In this document: positions 7,475-16,002 of the stretch, in pieces
How the letters are laid out: each line of letters opens with the position of its first letter
Numbering within the stretch: position 1 is the first letter of the stretch
Assembly (NCBI GenBank): GCA_000721275.1
Contig: JOFO01000002.1
Span: 124,001 to 188,000, forward strand
Origin: Microtetraspora glauca
GTDB lineage: Bacteria; Actinomycetota; Actinomycetes; Streptomycetales; Streptomycetaceae
Direction of reading: 5' to 3'
DNA length: 64,000 nt
The notes under the pieces: model-generated
Databases searched by the model: none
What the model saw: only the letters and a program-made list of their open reading frames with translations
Told to the model about the DNA's origin: nothing
Position numbers and translations under genes: made by a program

Positions 7475-8719
7475 TCAGCCCCGTCTCACCTTTCGGCCGC
7501 CCGCGGCACGCGTCTCGGCCAGCAGGGCGGCGACCGCGACGGTGGCGAGGACTCCGGCGCCGGCGACGACGAGGTGGACGGGGACGAACTCGGCGACGAG
7601 CCCGGCACCGGCCATGCCGACGCCCTGGACGGTCATCATCCCGGCCGACATGAGGGTCATCGCCCTCCCCCGCCGCTCCTCCGGGACGGCGGCGACGAAC
7701 CAGGCGTCGAGGCCGAGGGTGTACGCGCCGGCGGCGCCGGCCAGCACGAGCGCGACCGCGGCGAGGGCGGCGCCGGGGCGGAGCGCGTACAGGAGGAAAG
7801 GGAGGAAGCCGACCAGGAGCAGGGGGGCGACCAGCCGGGAGCGGGTGGCGGGCCGCAGGACGGCGCCGGCCAGGAGTTCGCCGGCGACGGTGCCGACCGG
7901 CAGGGCGCACATGAGGAGGCCGAGGGCGGCGGTGGAGACGCCGATCTCGTCGGCGTACGGGGCGGCGAGGGCTTCCGGGACGACGGTGAACATCGGCGGC
8001 ACCCAGAAGAGCAGCATCAGGGCGCGGATCCGCCGGTCGCGCAGCAGCGCCCAGGTGGCCCCGAGCCCTTCGCGCCGGTCCCCGGCGCGGGCGGGGCGGC
8101 GGGCGGTGCCGGCGCGCAGCAGGAGCGCGGAGAGGAGGAAGGTGCCGGCGGTGAGGGCGATGGCGCCGCGCGCGGGGACGACGGTGAGCAGGACGCCGCC
8201 GATGCCGAAGCCGGCGAGCAGCGCGGACTGGGACACGATCCGCAGGAGCGAGCGGCCGAGGACGAAGAGGTCGCCGTCGCCGAGGATGTCGGCGAGCGTC
8301 GCCATCCGGGTGCCCTGGAAGACGGGCGCGACGGCGGCCACCGCGCACCGGAGGGCGAGCAGTCCGGCGACGGGGGTGGCGGGCAGCACCATGAGCGCGA
8401 CGGCGGCGGCGCAGACCAGGTCGCAGACGACGAGCACCCGGCGGGGCGGGTACCGGTCGGCGAGGCCGGCGAGGAGGGTACCGCCGAGGAGGTAGGGGAG
8501 GAAGCCGAGGGCGAAGGTGAGGGAGGAGAGCAGCGGGGAGCGGGTGAGGTCGTAGACGAGCACGGTGAGCGCGATCTCGCTCACGACGAGCCCGAGCAGC
8601 GACAGCAGGTGGGCGCCGAAGACCCACCGGAACTCCCGGACGCGGAGGACGTCGAGGTATCCGGGCGGGGCGGCTTCCGCGTCGGGAGGAGCGGTGGGCG
8701 GGGTGTCGGTCCGGGTCAT
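7475..8719 (-). CDS. MFS family efflux transporter
   Basis: 414 aa with about 10-12 hydrophobic segments starting at residue ~33 (FGAHLLSLLGLVVSEIALTV). The loop 2-3 region reads GLADRYPPRRVL, an MFS motif A variant. A second R-rich cytoplasmic loop lies mid-protein (RRPARAGDRREG), and late segments (LDAWFVAAVPEERRGRAMTL) fit the MFS_3 class of drug exporters. The substrate is unknown. It diverges from an ArsR-type regulator whose 66-bp upstream region carries a palindrome, a classic repressor/efflux pair. Confidence 0.87.
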   Translation of the reverse strand: MTRTDTPPTAPPDAEAAPPGYLDVLRVREFRWVFGAHLLSLLGLVVSEIALTVLVYDLTRSPLLSSLTFALGFLPYLLGGTLLAGLADRYPPRRVLVVCDLVCAAAVALMVLPATPVAGLLALRCAVAAVAPVFQGTRMATLADILGDGDLFVLGRSLLRIVSQSALLAGFGIGGVLLTVVPARGAIALTAGTFLLSALLLRAGTARRPARAGDRREGLGATWALLRDRRIRALMLLFWVPPMFTVVPEALAAPYADEIGVSTAALGLLMCALPVGTVAGELLAGAVLRPATRSRLVAPLLLVGFLPFLLYALRPGAALAAVALVLAGAAGAYTLGLDAWFVAAVPEERRGRAMTLMSAGMMTVQGVGMAGAGLVAEFVPVHLVVAGAGVLATVAVAALLAETRAAGGRKVRRG

Positions 8720-8759
8720 GGCCGCAGCGTGCTGCGCGGGGCGGCCCGGCCCCTAGACT

Positions 8760-8775
8760 TTCGGCTGGAGCCGAA
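8760..8775. promoter_or_regulatory. Palindrome TTCGGCT-N2-AGCCGAA in MFS/ArsR divergent promoter
   Basis: Perfect 7-2-7 inverted repeat. The sequence TAGACT (8754-8759) immediately before it looks like the -10 box of the regulator gene, so a bound repressor would cover its transcription start and possibly also affect the MFS promoter. Confidence 0.6.
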
Positions 8776-8785
8776 TCTTGGGGGT

Positions 8786-9784
8786 GTGGTGCCGTACCAC
8801 CTGGTCTTCGGGGAGGCCGATCCGCTGCGGATCCGGTTCGCCGTGTCGCCGCTGTGGGAGACGCAGTCGGCCGTACGGGTGCTGGCGCGGCCCCGGCAGC
8901 AGGGCTACCACCTGCCGTGGCTGCGGCGGATCGCGGGGGCGGCGCGGTCGCTGGAGCTGGCGCCGCTGCAGCTGCTGATGCCGGAGCGGGGGCATTCGCC
9001 GGACTTCCTCTATCCGCCTCCGCTGGGGCCCGCCGCGTCCTTCGAGGAGGAGCTGGCGGCCGTCCGGGCGGTGGATCCGGCGCTGGTGCGGCCGGACCTG
9101 GAGCAGGCGCTGGCGTGTACGCCGGGGGCGGCGCGGAGCGCGGAGGGGCGGCGGATGCTGGCCGACCCCGCCGGGACGGTGGAGCGGCTGGCGGATCTGC
9201 TGGAGGCCGCGTGGGAGGCGCTGATCGCGCCGGAGTGGCCGCGGTTCCGGGCGCTGCTGGAGGCGGACGTGGCGTATCACTCGCGGCGGCTGGCGGAGGG
9301 CGGCCTGGAGCGGCTGCTCGGGGAGCTGCACCCGTCGTTCTCGTGGGACGCGGAGGCGTCGGTGCTGGAGGTGGGCGCCTTCCGGGGCGAGCACGTGCGG
9401 GTGCTGGGCGGGCAGGGTCTGGTGCTGATGCCGTCGGTGTTCATCTGGCCGGAGGTGGTGAGCGGTTTCGAGGAGCCGTGGCAGCCGACGGTGGTGTACC
9501 CGGTGCGCGGGATCGGCGGGCTGTGGACGCGGTCGCGGGAGCGGACGCCGGAGGCGCTGGCGCGGCTGCTGGGGCCGGTGCGGGCGGACGTGCTGTGCGC
9601 GCTGGACGAGCCGGCGGGGACGACGGCGCTGGCGCACCGGCTGGGGCGGGCGCCATCGTCGGTGTCGGCGCACCTGGCGGTGCTGCGGGACGCGGGGCTG
9701 CTGACCTCGCGGCGGTACGGCCACCAGGTGCTGTACGAGCGGACGCCGCTGGGGACGGCGGTGTCGCAGCCGGACGCCGGGTGA
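8786..9784 (+). CDS. DUF5937 / ArsR-type winged-helix regulator
   Basis: 332 aa from GTG 8786; the adjacent GTG at 8789 is equally possible. The frame is open far upstream, but conserved sequence begins at VPYHLVFGEADPLRIRFAVSPLWE, the usual beginning of DUF5937 proteins. Residues ~1-235 form this ligand-sensing or dimer domain. Residues ~250-325 are an ArsR-like winged helix (LGPVRADVLCALDEPAGTTA, then HRLGRAPSSVSAHLAVLRDAGLL). It should repress the divergent MFS exporter through the palindrome at 8760-8775. No metal-binding Cys cluster is seen, so a small organic ligand is likelier than a metal. Confidence 0.83.
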   Translation: MVPYHLVFGEADPLRIRFAVSPLWETQSAVRVLARPRQQGYHLPWLRRIAGAARSLELAPLQLLMPERGHSPDFLYPPPLGPAASFEEELAAVRAVDPALVRPDLEQALACTPGAARSAEGRRMLADPAGTVERLADLLEAAWEALIAPEWPRFRALLEADVAYHSRRLAEGGLERLLGELHPSFSWDAEASVLEVGAFRGEHVRVLGGQGLVLMPSVFIWPEVVSGFEEPWQPTVVYPVRGIGGLWTRSRERTPEALARLLGPVRADVLCALDEPAGTTALAHRLGRAPSSVSAHLAVLRDAGLLTSRRYGHQVLYERTPLGTAVSQPDAG

Positions 9785-9851
9785 CCGGCATGTCACGATG
9801 TGTCCCGTTGGTTCCGCCTGTCCTCCCCGTGTTGCCGACCCTGGGGGCCGG

Positions 9852-10874
9852 ATGTCCCGCCGTACCACCGCCACCGCCTCGCTCGCCCTGCTCGGCGCGC
9901 TGCTGCTGACCGCGAGCGGCTGCTCGTCCGACGGGCCCGCCCCCTCCCCCGTCGGCCCGCCCGCGACGAAGGGCGAGGCCCCGGCGCCGACCGCCGGTTC
10001 GCCGTTCTGGGTGGACCCGGAGAGCGACGCGGCGAAGCAGGTGCGGCAGTACGAGGCGGAGGGCCGCGCCGACGACGCCCGGGTGCTGAAGCGGATCGCC
10101 GAGCGGCCGGTCGCGGAGTGGCCGGCCGGCGACGACCCGGTGCCGGACATCCTGCGGGCGGTGCGCGGGGCGACGGCCGAGGACCGGACGGCGGTCTTCG
10201 TGGCGTACAACATCCCGCACCGGGACTGCGGCATGTACTCGGCGGGCGGCGCGCGGGACGGGGCGGCGTACCGGGCGTGGGTGGACGCCTTCGCGTCGGC
10301 GATCGGGGACGCGAAGGCGGTGGTGGTGCTGGAACCGGACGCGGTGCCGCACATGGTGGACGGCTGCACGCCGGCGCAGTACCACGACGAGCGGTCGCGG
10401 CTGCTGACGGAGGCGATCGAGCGGCTGAAGCGGCAGCCGAGGACCCGGGTCTACCTGGACGCGGGGAACCCGGCGTGGATCGACGATCCGGGAAAGCTGG
10501 TGGAGCCGCTGCGGCGGGCCGGGATCGAGCGCGCGGACGGCTTCGCGCTGAACGTGTCGAACTTCCAGACCAACGAGACGGTGCGGGCGTTCGGGGCGAC
10601 CCTGTCGGGGCTGCTCGGCGGGATGCACTTCACGATCGACACGAGCCGGAACGGCGCCGGCCCCCTCCCGGGGGACCGGGAGGAGGCCTGGTGCAATCCC
10701 CCGGGCCGGTCGCTCGGCGTGCCGCCGACGGACCGGACGGGGGACGCGCTGGTCGACGCGTACCTGTGGATCAAGCGGCCGGGCGACTCGGACGGGCAGT
10801 GCCGCGGCGGCCCGGCCGCGGGGACCTGGTGGCCGGACTACGCGCTCGGGCTGGCCCGCCGCGCGGGGTCCTGA
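9852..10874 (+). CDS. cslZ: GH6 endoglucanase-like lipoprotein (CslZ)
   Basis: 340 aa from ATG 9852. The lipobox TASGC (Cys24) marks a lipoprotein. Residues ~60-340 are a glycoside hydrolase family 6 domain: VFVAYNIPHRDCG, VVVLEPDAVPHM (Asp acid catalyst region), VYLDAGNPAW, FTIDTSRNG, WCNPPGR and YLWIKRPGDSDGQC. GH6 enzymes cleave beta-1,4-glucans with inversion. Next to glxA and cslA this corresponds to CslZ, which is thought to trim the cellulose-like glycan made at the hyphal tip. It is convergent with glxA, with only 15 nt between the stop codons. The GGGGGCC before the ATG is a weak ribosome site. Confidence 0.85.
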   Translation: MSRRTTATASLALLGALLLTASGCSSDGPAPSPVGPPATKGEAPAPTAGSPFWVDPESDAAKQVRQYEAEGRADDARVLKRIAERPVAEWPAGDDPVPDILRAVRGATAEDRTAVFVAYNIPHRDCGMYSAGGARDGAAYRAWVDAFASAIGDAKAVVVLEPDAVPHMVDGCTPAQYHDERSRLLTEAIERLKRQPRTRVYLDAGNPAWIDDPGKLVEPLRRAGIERADGFALNVSNFQTNETVRAFGATLSGLLGGMHFTIDTSRNGAGPLPGDREEAWCNPPGRSLGVPPTDRTGDALVDAYLWIKRPGDSDGQCRGGPAAGTWWPDYALGLARRAGS

Positions 10875-10889
10875 CGCCCCGGCCGCCCG

Positions 10890-12857
10890 TCAGTCGCCCT
10901 TCACCTGGACCCACTTCGCCTCGGAGGGGATGCCGGCGTCGTCGGTGACGAAGAGCATGTACCAGCCGGGCGGGACGAGGGTGTGGTCGTCGGGGGCGTC
11001 GACGGTGACGGTCAGCCCGTCCTTGCCCTTGGTCAGCTCCAGCGCCACCGACCGCTGTTCGACGTCGGTGGTGTGGGTGACGGCGCTGGGCCGCATCAGC
11101 CGGGCCTTGGCGATCCGGCCGGCGTCCTTGGTCTTGAAGGTGGCGCGGCCGTTCCGGTCGAGCTCCCGGGGGCCCTCGCCGAGCGCCGGGCGGTCGCCGC
11201 CGGCCTTGTGCAGGTAGGGCGGGGTGAAGACCTCGATGCGCTGCTCGAAGGTGCCGAGCTTGGTGTTGTCCTTGTCGCTGAAGAGCGGGTCGGAGCCGAA
11301 GGTGGCGACCCGCCCGTCGGGCAGCAGCAGCGCCTCCGAGTGGTAGTTGCGGCCGACGGTGGGGTCGGCGGCGGCGGCGAAGGCGTTGGCGGCGGGGTCG
11401 TAGAACTGGGCCTTGAGGATGTCGCTGCCGCCGCGGCCCCGGTAGTCGCGGGAGCCTCCGGTGGTGAAGACGGTGTCGTCGGGGAGCAGGACGCTGTTGA
11501 GGTAGCGGGTGCCCTGCGGGAGCGCCGGGCCGTCCTTGAAGGTGGGGCTCTCCGTCGTCAGGTCCACGATGGAGGTGCGGGCGGTGGACTTGGGCGACTC
11601 GCCGACGCCGCCGCCGCCGAGGACCATGACCTTCTGGGCCTGCGCGGGCGGCAGGATCAGGGAGGCGGAGGTCTCCAGCTGGTCCGGGTCGGTGAGGCCG
11701 GCCAGGGGGGTGAACCGGTTGGTCTTCAGGTCCCACAGGCCCGGGGCGCGGCCCTTCTCGGCGGGGCCGTAGCCGGCGTTGGAGCCGGTGTAGAGGAGCT
11801 TGCCGCCCTTGGTGAGGAAGAGCGAGGGGTAGGTGGGGAAGTAGCGGAAGGGGCCCTTGGACCACTTCTTGGTCTTGGGGTCGTAGATCTCGTTGTCGCC
11901 GGGGACGACGTCGCCGACGTCGTTGAGCCCGGAGACGGCGAGGACCTTGCCGTCCTGGAGGCCGACCAGGGTCGGGTACCAGCGGGCGTCCTTCATCGGC
12001 GCCACGGGGACGTACTTCTCCGCCTTGGGGTCGAACTCGTAGGCGGCCTTGATGCCCTGGAAGTCCTGCTTCTCGGTGGTGAGCTTCTGGGCGAGGCCGT
12101 AGACGTTGTCGGCGTCCTTGCCCTTGAGGCCGACGACCTCGTACTGGGCGGCCTGGGTGGTGAGGCCGCGCGGGCCCTCCTCGACGGCCTCCACGAAGAC
12201 GCGGGCCTCGGCGGCGGTCACCTTGGTCCTCCACGGCTTCATCTGGCCGCTCTTGAAGTACGAGATCTCGAACTCGCGCTTCGCCTTGGGGACGGTGACG
12301 TCGGTGGTGGTGACGTACTCGACGCCGGACGGGGAGCGGAAGCGGGTGCCCTTCTTCAGCGTGACCGCCTTGTCGGGGCTCTCGTTCTTCACCCGCATCC
12401 CGCCGCCGGCCTTCGTCACGCCGCCGTCCAGGACCTCGTAGCGGGCGGTGCCGCCGGCCACCAGCAGCCGCCCGTCGGGCAGCTGGCTGTGGCCGGCGCA
12501 GAAGAAGTCCTCGGGGGTGGGGACCTTCTTGAAGGTGTTCTTCACCGGGTCCCACAGGACGGTGTCGAAGGTCCCCGCGTCGAAGTTCTTCTGGTTGTTG
12601 CCGGAGCCGGCGATCAGCAGCACCTTGCCGGTGTGCAGCAGGGCGGCGTGGATCGCGTTGATCCGGGCGCCGTCGGGGACGGAGACGCCGCCCCAGGAGC
12701 CGTACTTCTTCTTGTAGCCGGGCTGGGCGATCTTGTAGGCGTGGTACTTCTCCGAGGCGAAGGAGACGGCGGCGGGCGCGTTGAGCGCCGCCAGGACGAC
12801 GACGGCGCCGCTGCCGAGCAGGGTCTTCTTGAACTTCTTGGACGGCCGGTAGGCCAT
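10890..12857 (-). CDS. glxA: GlxA mono-copper radical oxidase (galactose oxidase-like)
   Basis: 655 aa. The N-terminal hydrophobic helix (LLGSGAVVVLAALNAPAAV, residues ~13-31) follows a Lys-rich start and anchors or exports the protein. The body is a Kelch beta-propeller followed by a DUF1929/Ig-like C-terminal domain. Copper-radical residues are recognisable: Cys120 (DFFCAGHS) and Tyr294 (ARWYPTL) for the thioether cross-link, Tyr505-His506 (RNYHSEALLLPDGRV), and His595 (THTTD). Family work in S. lividans shows GlxA oxidises the glycan made by CslA and is needed for its deposition at hyphal tips and for pellet formation. It follows cslA by 3 nt on the same strand. Confidence 0.93.
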   Translation of the reverse strand: MAYRPSKKFKKTLLGSGAVVVLAALNAPAAVSFASEKYHAYKIAQPGYKKKYGSWGGVSVPDGARINAIHAALLHTGKVLLIAGSGNNQKNFDAGTFDTVLWDPVKNTFKKVPTPEDFFCAGHSQLPDGRLLVAGGTARYEVLDGGVTKAGGGMRVKNESPDKAVTLKKGTRFRSPSGVEYVTTTDVTVPKAKREFEISYFKSGQMKPWRTKVTAAEARVFVEAVEEGPRGLTTQAAQYEVVGLKGKDADNVYGLAQKLTTEKQDFQGIKAAYEFDPKAEKYVPVAPMKDARWYPTLVGLQDGKVLAVSGLNDVGDVVPGDNEIYDPKTKKWSKGPFRYFPTYPSLFLTKGGKLLYTGSNAGYGPAEKGRAPGLWDLKTNRFTPLAGLTDPDQLETSASLILPPAQAQKVMVLGGGGVGESPKSTARTSIVDLTTESPTFKDGPALPQGTRYLNSVLLPDDTVFTTGGSRDYRGRGGSDILKAQFYDPAANAFAAAADPTVGRNYHSEALLLPDGRVATFGSDPLFSDKDNTKLGTFEQRIEVFTPPYLHKAGGDRPALGEGPRELDRNGRATFKTKDAGRIAKARLMRPSAVTHTTDVEQRSVALELTKGKDGLTVTVDAPDDHTLVPPGWYMLFVTDDAGIPSEAKWVQVKGD

Positions 12858-12860
12858 GGA

Positions 12861-14699
12861 TCAGTTCCCTCCGGTCGTCGTGGGCGCGGGGGTCGCGGGC
12901 GGGTGCGGCGGCAGCGGCGGGAACTGCGGCCGCGGCGGTACGGGGCGCAGCTCGATCGCCGAGCGGGCGATGGTGAGGCGGCGGTTGCCGGTGCGGGCGC
13001 GGGCCTTGGCGCGGACCGCGCGCCGGCGCCGGTCGCGCAGCAGGGTGAAGGCCCAGACGGTGACCGGGGCGAGCGCGATGACGAGGGCGAGGACCGCCCA
13101 GGTGCGCATGGCCGCGTGGGTGTGGTCGTAGCGGACCGAGGCCACCAGGGAGGCGATCAGGACGGCCGCCCAGAAGAGGTGGATGCGGAAGGTGAGGACG
13201 CGGTCGGGGCTGGCGGCGCCGCCCTTGGGGGTGACGACGAACCGGCCGCGGGTGCGCAGCAGCGCGGAGCCGAGGGACCGCAGGTAGACGGGGGCGGAGA
13301 GCGCGGACATCACCATGCCGGCGAGGCCGCCGGAGCCCTCGGGTTCGTGCGGGGAGACGTTGTGGCGGCGGTTCCACAGGTAGAGGCCGATCTGGAGGGC
13401 GACGGCGTCGCTGTAGATCATGAGCCAGACCTGGGAGGAGACCTGGGTGCCGGAGGCGCCGAGCCACAGGTAGAGGACGCAGCTGAGGATGCCAAGCAGC
13501 CAGTTGACGGCGGTCATCGGGTAGTAGACGAGCATCAGCGTGTAGTTGAGGAGGCGGCCGGGCGGCATGCTGAACGGCGCCTTCCAGTACTGCTTGAGGA
13601 TCGTCTCGTACGTGCCCCGGGACCAGCGGAGCTGCTGGGTGAAGAAGTCCGTCCAGGACTCGGGGCCCTCGCCGACGGCGAGGACGTCGGGGGTGTAGAC
13701 GGAGCGCCAGCGGCGGCCGGTGGCCGGGTTCCTGCGGCGGTGCAGCTCGAAGCCGGTGGCCATGTCCTCGGTGATGGAGTCGTACAGGCCGCCGATCTGC
13801 TTCAGGGCGGCGATCCGGACGACGTTGTTGGTGCCGACGAACATGGGGGCGCGGTAGCGGTTCCCGGCGCGCTGGATGAGCGCGTGGAAGAGGAACTGCT
13901 GGGACTCGGCGGCCTTGGTGACGGCGCCGGTGTAGTTGCCGTAGACCTGCGGTCCGACGACGAAGGCGGTGTCGGGGTCGCGGAAGTAGCCGAGCATCCG
14001 CTCCAGGAAGTTCGGGAGCGGGACGTGGTCGGTGTCGACGGAGGCGAAGAAGTCGTAGGCGTCGCCGTGCCGGGCGAGCCAGGCGTTGTAGTTGCCGTGC
14101 TTGGTCTTCGCCTTGTGCGGGCCCTTGGGGCGGTTCCACTCGGGCACGCCGGCGCGGGTGAAGTGGCGGACGCCGAGTTCGGCGCAGAGGGCCTTGGCCT
14201 CGTCGGAGTCGCCCTCGTCGAGGAGCCAGACGTGCAGGGTGCCGTCGTGCCGCAGGCGGACGGCGGCCTCCAGGGTGCCGCGCACCATGGCGAGGGGTTC
14301 CTTGCCGGGCACGTACGTGGTGAGGAAGGCGACCCGGGTGCCCTTCTCGGGGTACACGGGGACGGGGTCGCGGGCGACCATCGTGGCGTGGGCGATCGAG
14401 GTGACGTTCACCAGCATGAAGAGGCAGATGAGCCCGATCGACACGAGCATCACGGTGTCGTACGGCACCCGCCAGCTGTCGTCGCCCTCGCGGACGGTCC
14501 AGTGGCTGGGCCAGACCAGGTAGGCGAGCAGCACCGCGGAGAGCAGCGGCGCGAGGGCCATGAGGAGGACGGCTCGTATTCGGTGCGGCTCCTTCGAGAG
14601 CAGACTCGTGTACCGCACCTGGTACTCCGCCGTGTCCGGTTCCGTGAGGGGACCGGCGAGTCGGCTGTAGGTGTCGTAGTCGTAGCCTCCCGGCCGCAC
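12861..14699 (-). CDS. cslA: Cellulose synthase-like glycosyltransferase CslA
   Basis: 612 aa from GTG 14699, chosen because GGAGG lies 4 nt upstream and because codons before it (ATA, CTT) are rare in this genome; ATGs at 14753/14750 are alternatives. Two membrane helices (~30-50 and 65-90) precede a GT2 domain with DEGDSDE, SVDTDH, SITEDMATG and QQLRWSRGT (QXXRW), the processive beta-glycan synthase motifs. Further membrane helices follow, then a basic and Pro-rich tail. CslA is known to make a cellulose-like polymer at hyphal tips and to interact with the polarity protein DivIVA. It forms an operon with glxA and lies downstream of a TetR gene on the same strand. Confidence 0.92.
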   Translation of the reverse strand: MRPGGYDYDTYSRLAGPLTEPDTAEYQVRYTSLLSKEPHRIRAVLLMALAPLLSAVLLAYLVWPSHWTVREGDDSWRVPYDTVMLVSIGLICLFMLVNVTSIAHATMVARDPVPVYPEKGTRVAFLTTYVPGKEPLAMVRGTLEAAVRLRHDGTLHVWLLDEGDSDEAKALCAELGVRHFTRAGVPEWNRPKGPHKAKTKHGNYNAWLARHGDAYDFFASVDTDHVPLPNFLERMLGYFRDPDTAFVVGPQVYGNYTGAVTKAAESQQFLFHALIQRAGNRYRAPMFVGTNNVVRIAALKQIGGLYDSITEDMATGFELHRRRNPATGRRWRSVYTPDVLAVGEGPESWTDFFTQQLRWSRGTYETILKQYWKAPFSMPPGRLLNYTLMLVYYPMTAVNWLLGILSCVLYLWLGASGTQVSSQVWLMIYSDAVALQIGLYLWNRRHNVSPHEPEGSGGLAGMVMSALSAPVYLRSLGSALLRTRGRFVVTPKGGAASPDRVLTFRIHLFWAAVLIASLVASVRYDHTHAAMRTWAVLALVIALAPVTVWAFTLLRDRRRRAVRAKARARTGNRRLTIARSAIELRPVPPRPQFPPLPPHPPATPAPTTTGGN

Positions 14700-14790
14700 G
14701 GTGCCTCCAGCTGTCGTCGATCGGGTCGATATCCCCACGAAAAGGGACATCATCCGGCGTGTCGACTGGAGTACTCCGAGTGAGGGCGTT

Positions 14791-15447
14791 CTAGCGCTCG
14801 CGTCCACCCGATCGACGCAGCGTGTACGCGACCGCCTTCCGCGCCACCGGGTTCAGCTCGTCCATCGCGGCGAGCAGGGCGCCGAGCTGTTCCAGCGCGG
14901 TGAGGGCGGCGTCGGCGCCCGCGGGGTCGACGCCCTCGTAGAGGGCGAGCCCGACGAAGGAGGCGGCGACGGCCCGGGCGAGTCCGGCGGGGTCGGCGAA
15001 GCCGTCCAGCGGGGTGCCGGCGAGCACCCGGCGGAGCACCCGCTCGATCTCCTCGGCCCACAGGTCGAGCCCGGCGGCGGTGGCGGGCGCGAGCCGGGGG
15101 TGGCTCTGGGCGCCGGCGAGCAGCTGGGCGAGGACGGCGACGTGGCGGCCGGCGGCCCGCTCCTCGTCGTGCATGGCCCGGCCGAAGGCCAGCAGCTCGG
15201 TGAGGCTGGCGACGGCCCGCAGCCGGTCGCGGTGGCGGGCCACCCGCTGCTCGGCGCCGCGCCGGCACGCCTCGGCGAGCAGTTCGTCGACGGAGCCGAA
15301 GTGGTAGAAGACCAGGGCCTGGTTGACGCCCGCGGCGGCGGCGACGGCCCGGGCGGAGGTGCCGGTGATGCCGTGCTCGACGAGCACCCGCAGCGCCCCG
15401 TCGAGCAGCTTCTCGCGGGTCTCCCGCCCCTTGGCGTCCTGCGCCAT
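14791..15447 (-). CDS. TetR family regulator upstream of cslA
   Basis: 218 aa from ATG 15447, preceded by GAGGAGG. The HTH is at residues ~10-55 (REKLLDGALRVLVEHGITGT, then AVAAAAGVNQALVFYHFGSVDELL). A C-terminal TetR domain follows (ELLAFGRAMHDEERAAGRHVAV). Two tandem palindromes TTGAGC-N4-GCTCAA lie 120-175 bp upstream and are probably its operators. It precedes cslA by 91 nt on the same strand, so it may belong to, or control, the tip-glycan operon; it could also be unrelated and only self-regulating. Confidence 0.85.
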   Translation of the reverse strand: MAQDAKGRETREKLLDGALRVLVEHGITGTSARAVAAAAGVNQALVFYHFGSVDELLAEACRRGAEQRVARHRDRLRAVASLTELLAFGRAMHDEERAAGRHVAVLAQLLAGAQSHPRLAPATAAGLDLWAEEIERVLRRVLAGTPLDGFADPAGLARAVAASFVGLALYEGVDPAGADAALTALEQLGALLAAMDELNPVARKAVAYTLRRSGGRER

Positions 15448-15569
15448 CCCGCCCCTCCTCGCGTCCGCGGCGCACCGCCGGCCCCGGTGGCGCTCCCCCG
15501 CGGAGACACCGGTGCCGGCGGTGGCCGGGCGACGGGGTCCGCCGTGGCGCCCCCGCCCGATGCCCTGTC

Positions 15570-15585
15570 TTGAGCGACTGCTCAA
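15570..15585. promoter_or_regulatory. TetR operator copy 1, TTGAGC-N4-GCTCAA
   Basis: Perfect 6-4-6 inverted repeat 123 bp upstream of the TetR start. It shares its half-sites with the copy at 15603-15620; the centres are 34 bp apart, roughly three helical turns. Confidence 0.65.
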
Positions 15586-15602
15586 GGAGCACGCTAGCCG
15601 AT

Positions 15603-15620
15603 GTTGAGCACTCGCTCAAC
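15603..15620. promoter_or_regulatory. TetR operator copy 2, GTTGAGC-N4-GCTCAAC
   Basis: Perfect 7-4-7 inverted repeat, same half-site as 15570-15585. The tandem pair suggests cooperative binding of two TetR dimers at this gene's promoter. Confidence 0.65.
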
Positions 15621-15644
15621 ACTCCTCCGGCGCGCGGGGGAAGG

Positions 15645-15678
15645 CAGCAGCCCCCGGCCGGAGGGCCGGGGGCTGCTG
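15645..15678 (-). terminator. Terminator downstream of the MTH1187 gene
   Basis: Perfect 15-bp stem (15645-15659 with 15664-15678), loop GGAG, 31 bp past the stop of the thiamine-binding protein gene. It isolates that gene from the TetR/cslA operon. Confidence 0.75.
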
Positions 15679-15708
15679 GCGGTGCGGGCGGGGCCGGGCA
15701 GGGCGGGC

Positions 15709-16002
15709 TCAGGCGCCGAGGTGGCGCTCCACCGTCTCGACCTTGGCGGTCAGCCCGTCGATGACGCCGGGCCGGATGTCCGCCTTGAGGACGACGGAGA
15801 CGCGCGGGGCGCGCGCCTCGACGGCGGCCACGGCCCGCTTCACGACGTCCATGACCTCGTCCCACTCGCCCTCGACGCTGGTGAACATCGCGTCGGTGCG
15901 GTTCGGCAGGCCGGACTCGCGGACCACCCGGACGGCGTCGGCGACGTACTCGCCGACCTCCTCGCCCACGCCGAGCGGGGTGACGGAGAAGGCGACGATC
16001 AC
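15709..16002 (-). CDS. MTH1187 family thiamine-binding protein
   Basis: 97 aa from GTG 16002, which overlaps the stop of the DUF3817 gene by 4 nt; AAGGTGA lies just upstream. The sequence [39 protein letters not shown] and [13 protein letters not shown] fits the small ferredoxin-like MTH1187/YkoF-type family, which binds thiamine or related pyrimidines. No enzyme residues are evident. Cotranscription with a DUF3817 membrane protein is clear from the overlap, but the joint role is unknown. Confidence 0.85.
   Translation of the reverse strand: MIVAFSVTPLGVGEEVGEYVADAVRVVRESGLPNRTDAMFTSVEGEWDEVMDVVKRAVAAVEARAPRVSVVLKADIRPGVIDGLTAKVETVERHLGA

Noticed and set aside
10983..14783. A 1266-codon plus-strand frame opposite glxA and cslA
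   Set aside because: Composition of Gly/Asp/Val/Glu repeats with no domain; an antisense artefact of GC-rich third positions in glxA and cslA.
14700..14807. Longer CslA beginning at ATG 14753, 14750 or a codon near 14807
   Set aside because: The added codons include ATA and CTT, rare in this genome, and lack a ribosome site, whereas GTG 14699 has GGAGG 4 nt upstream.
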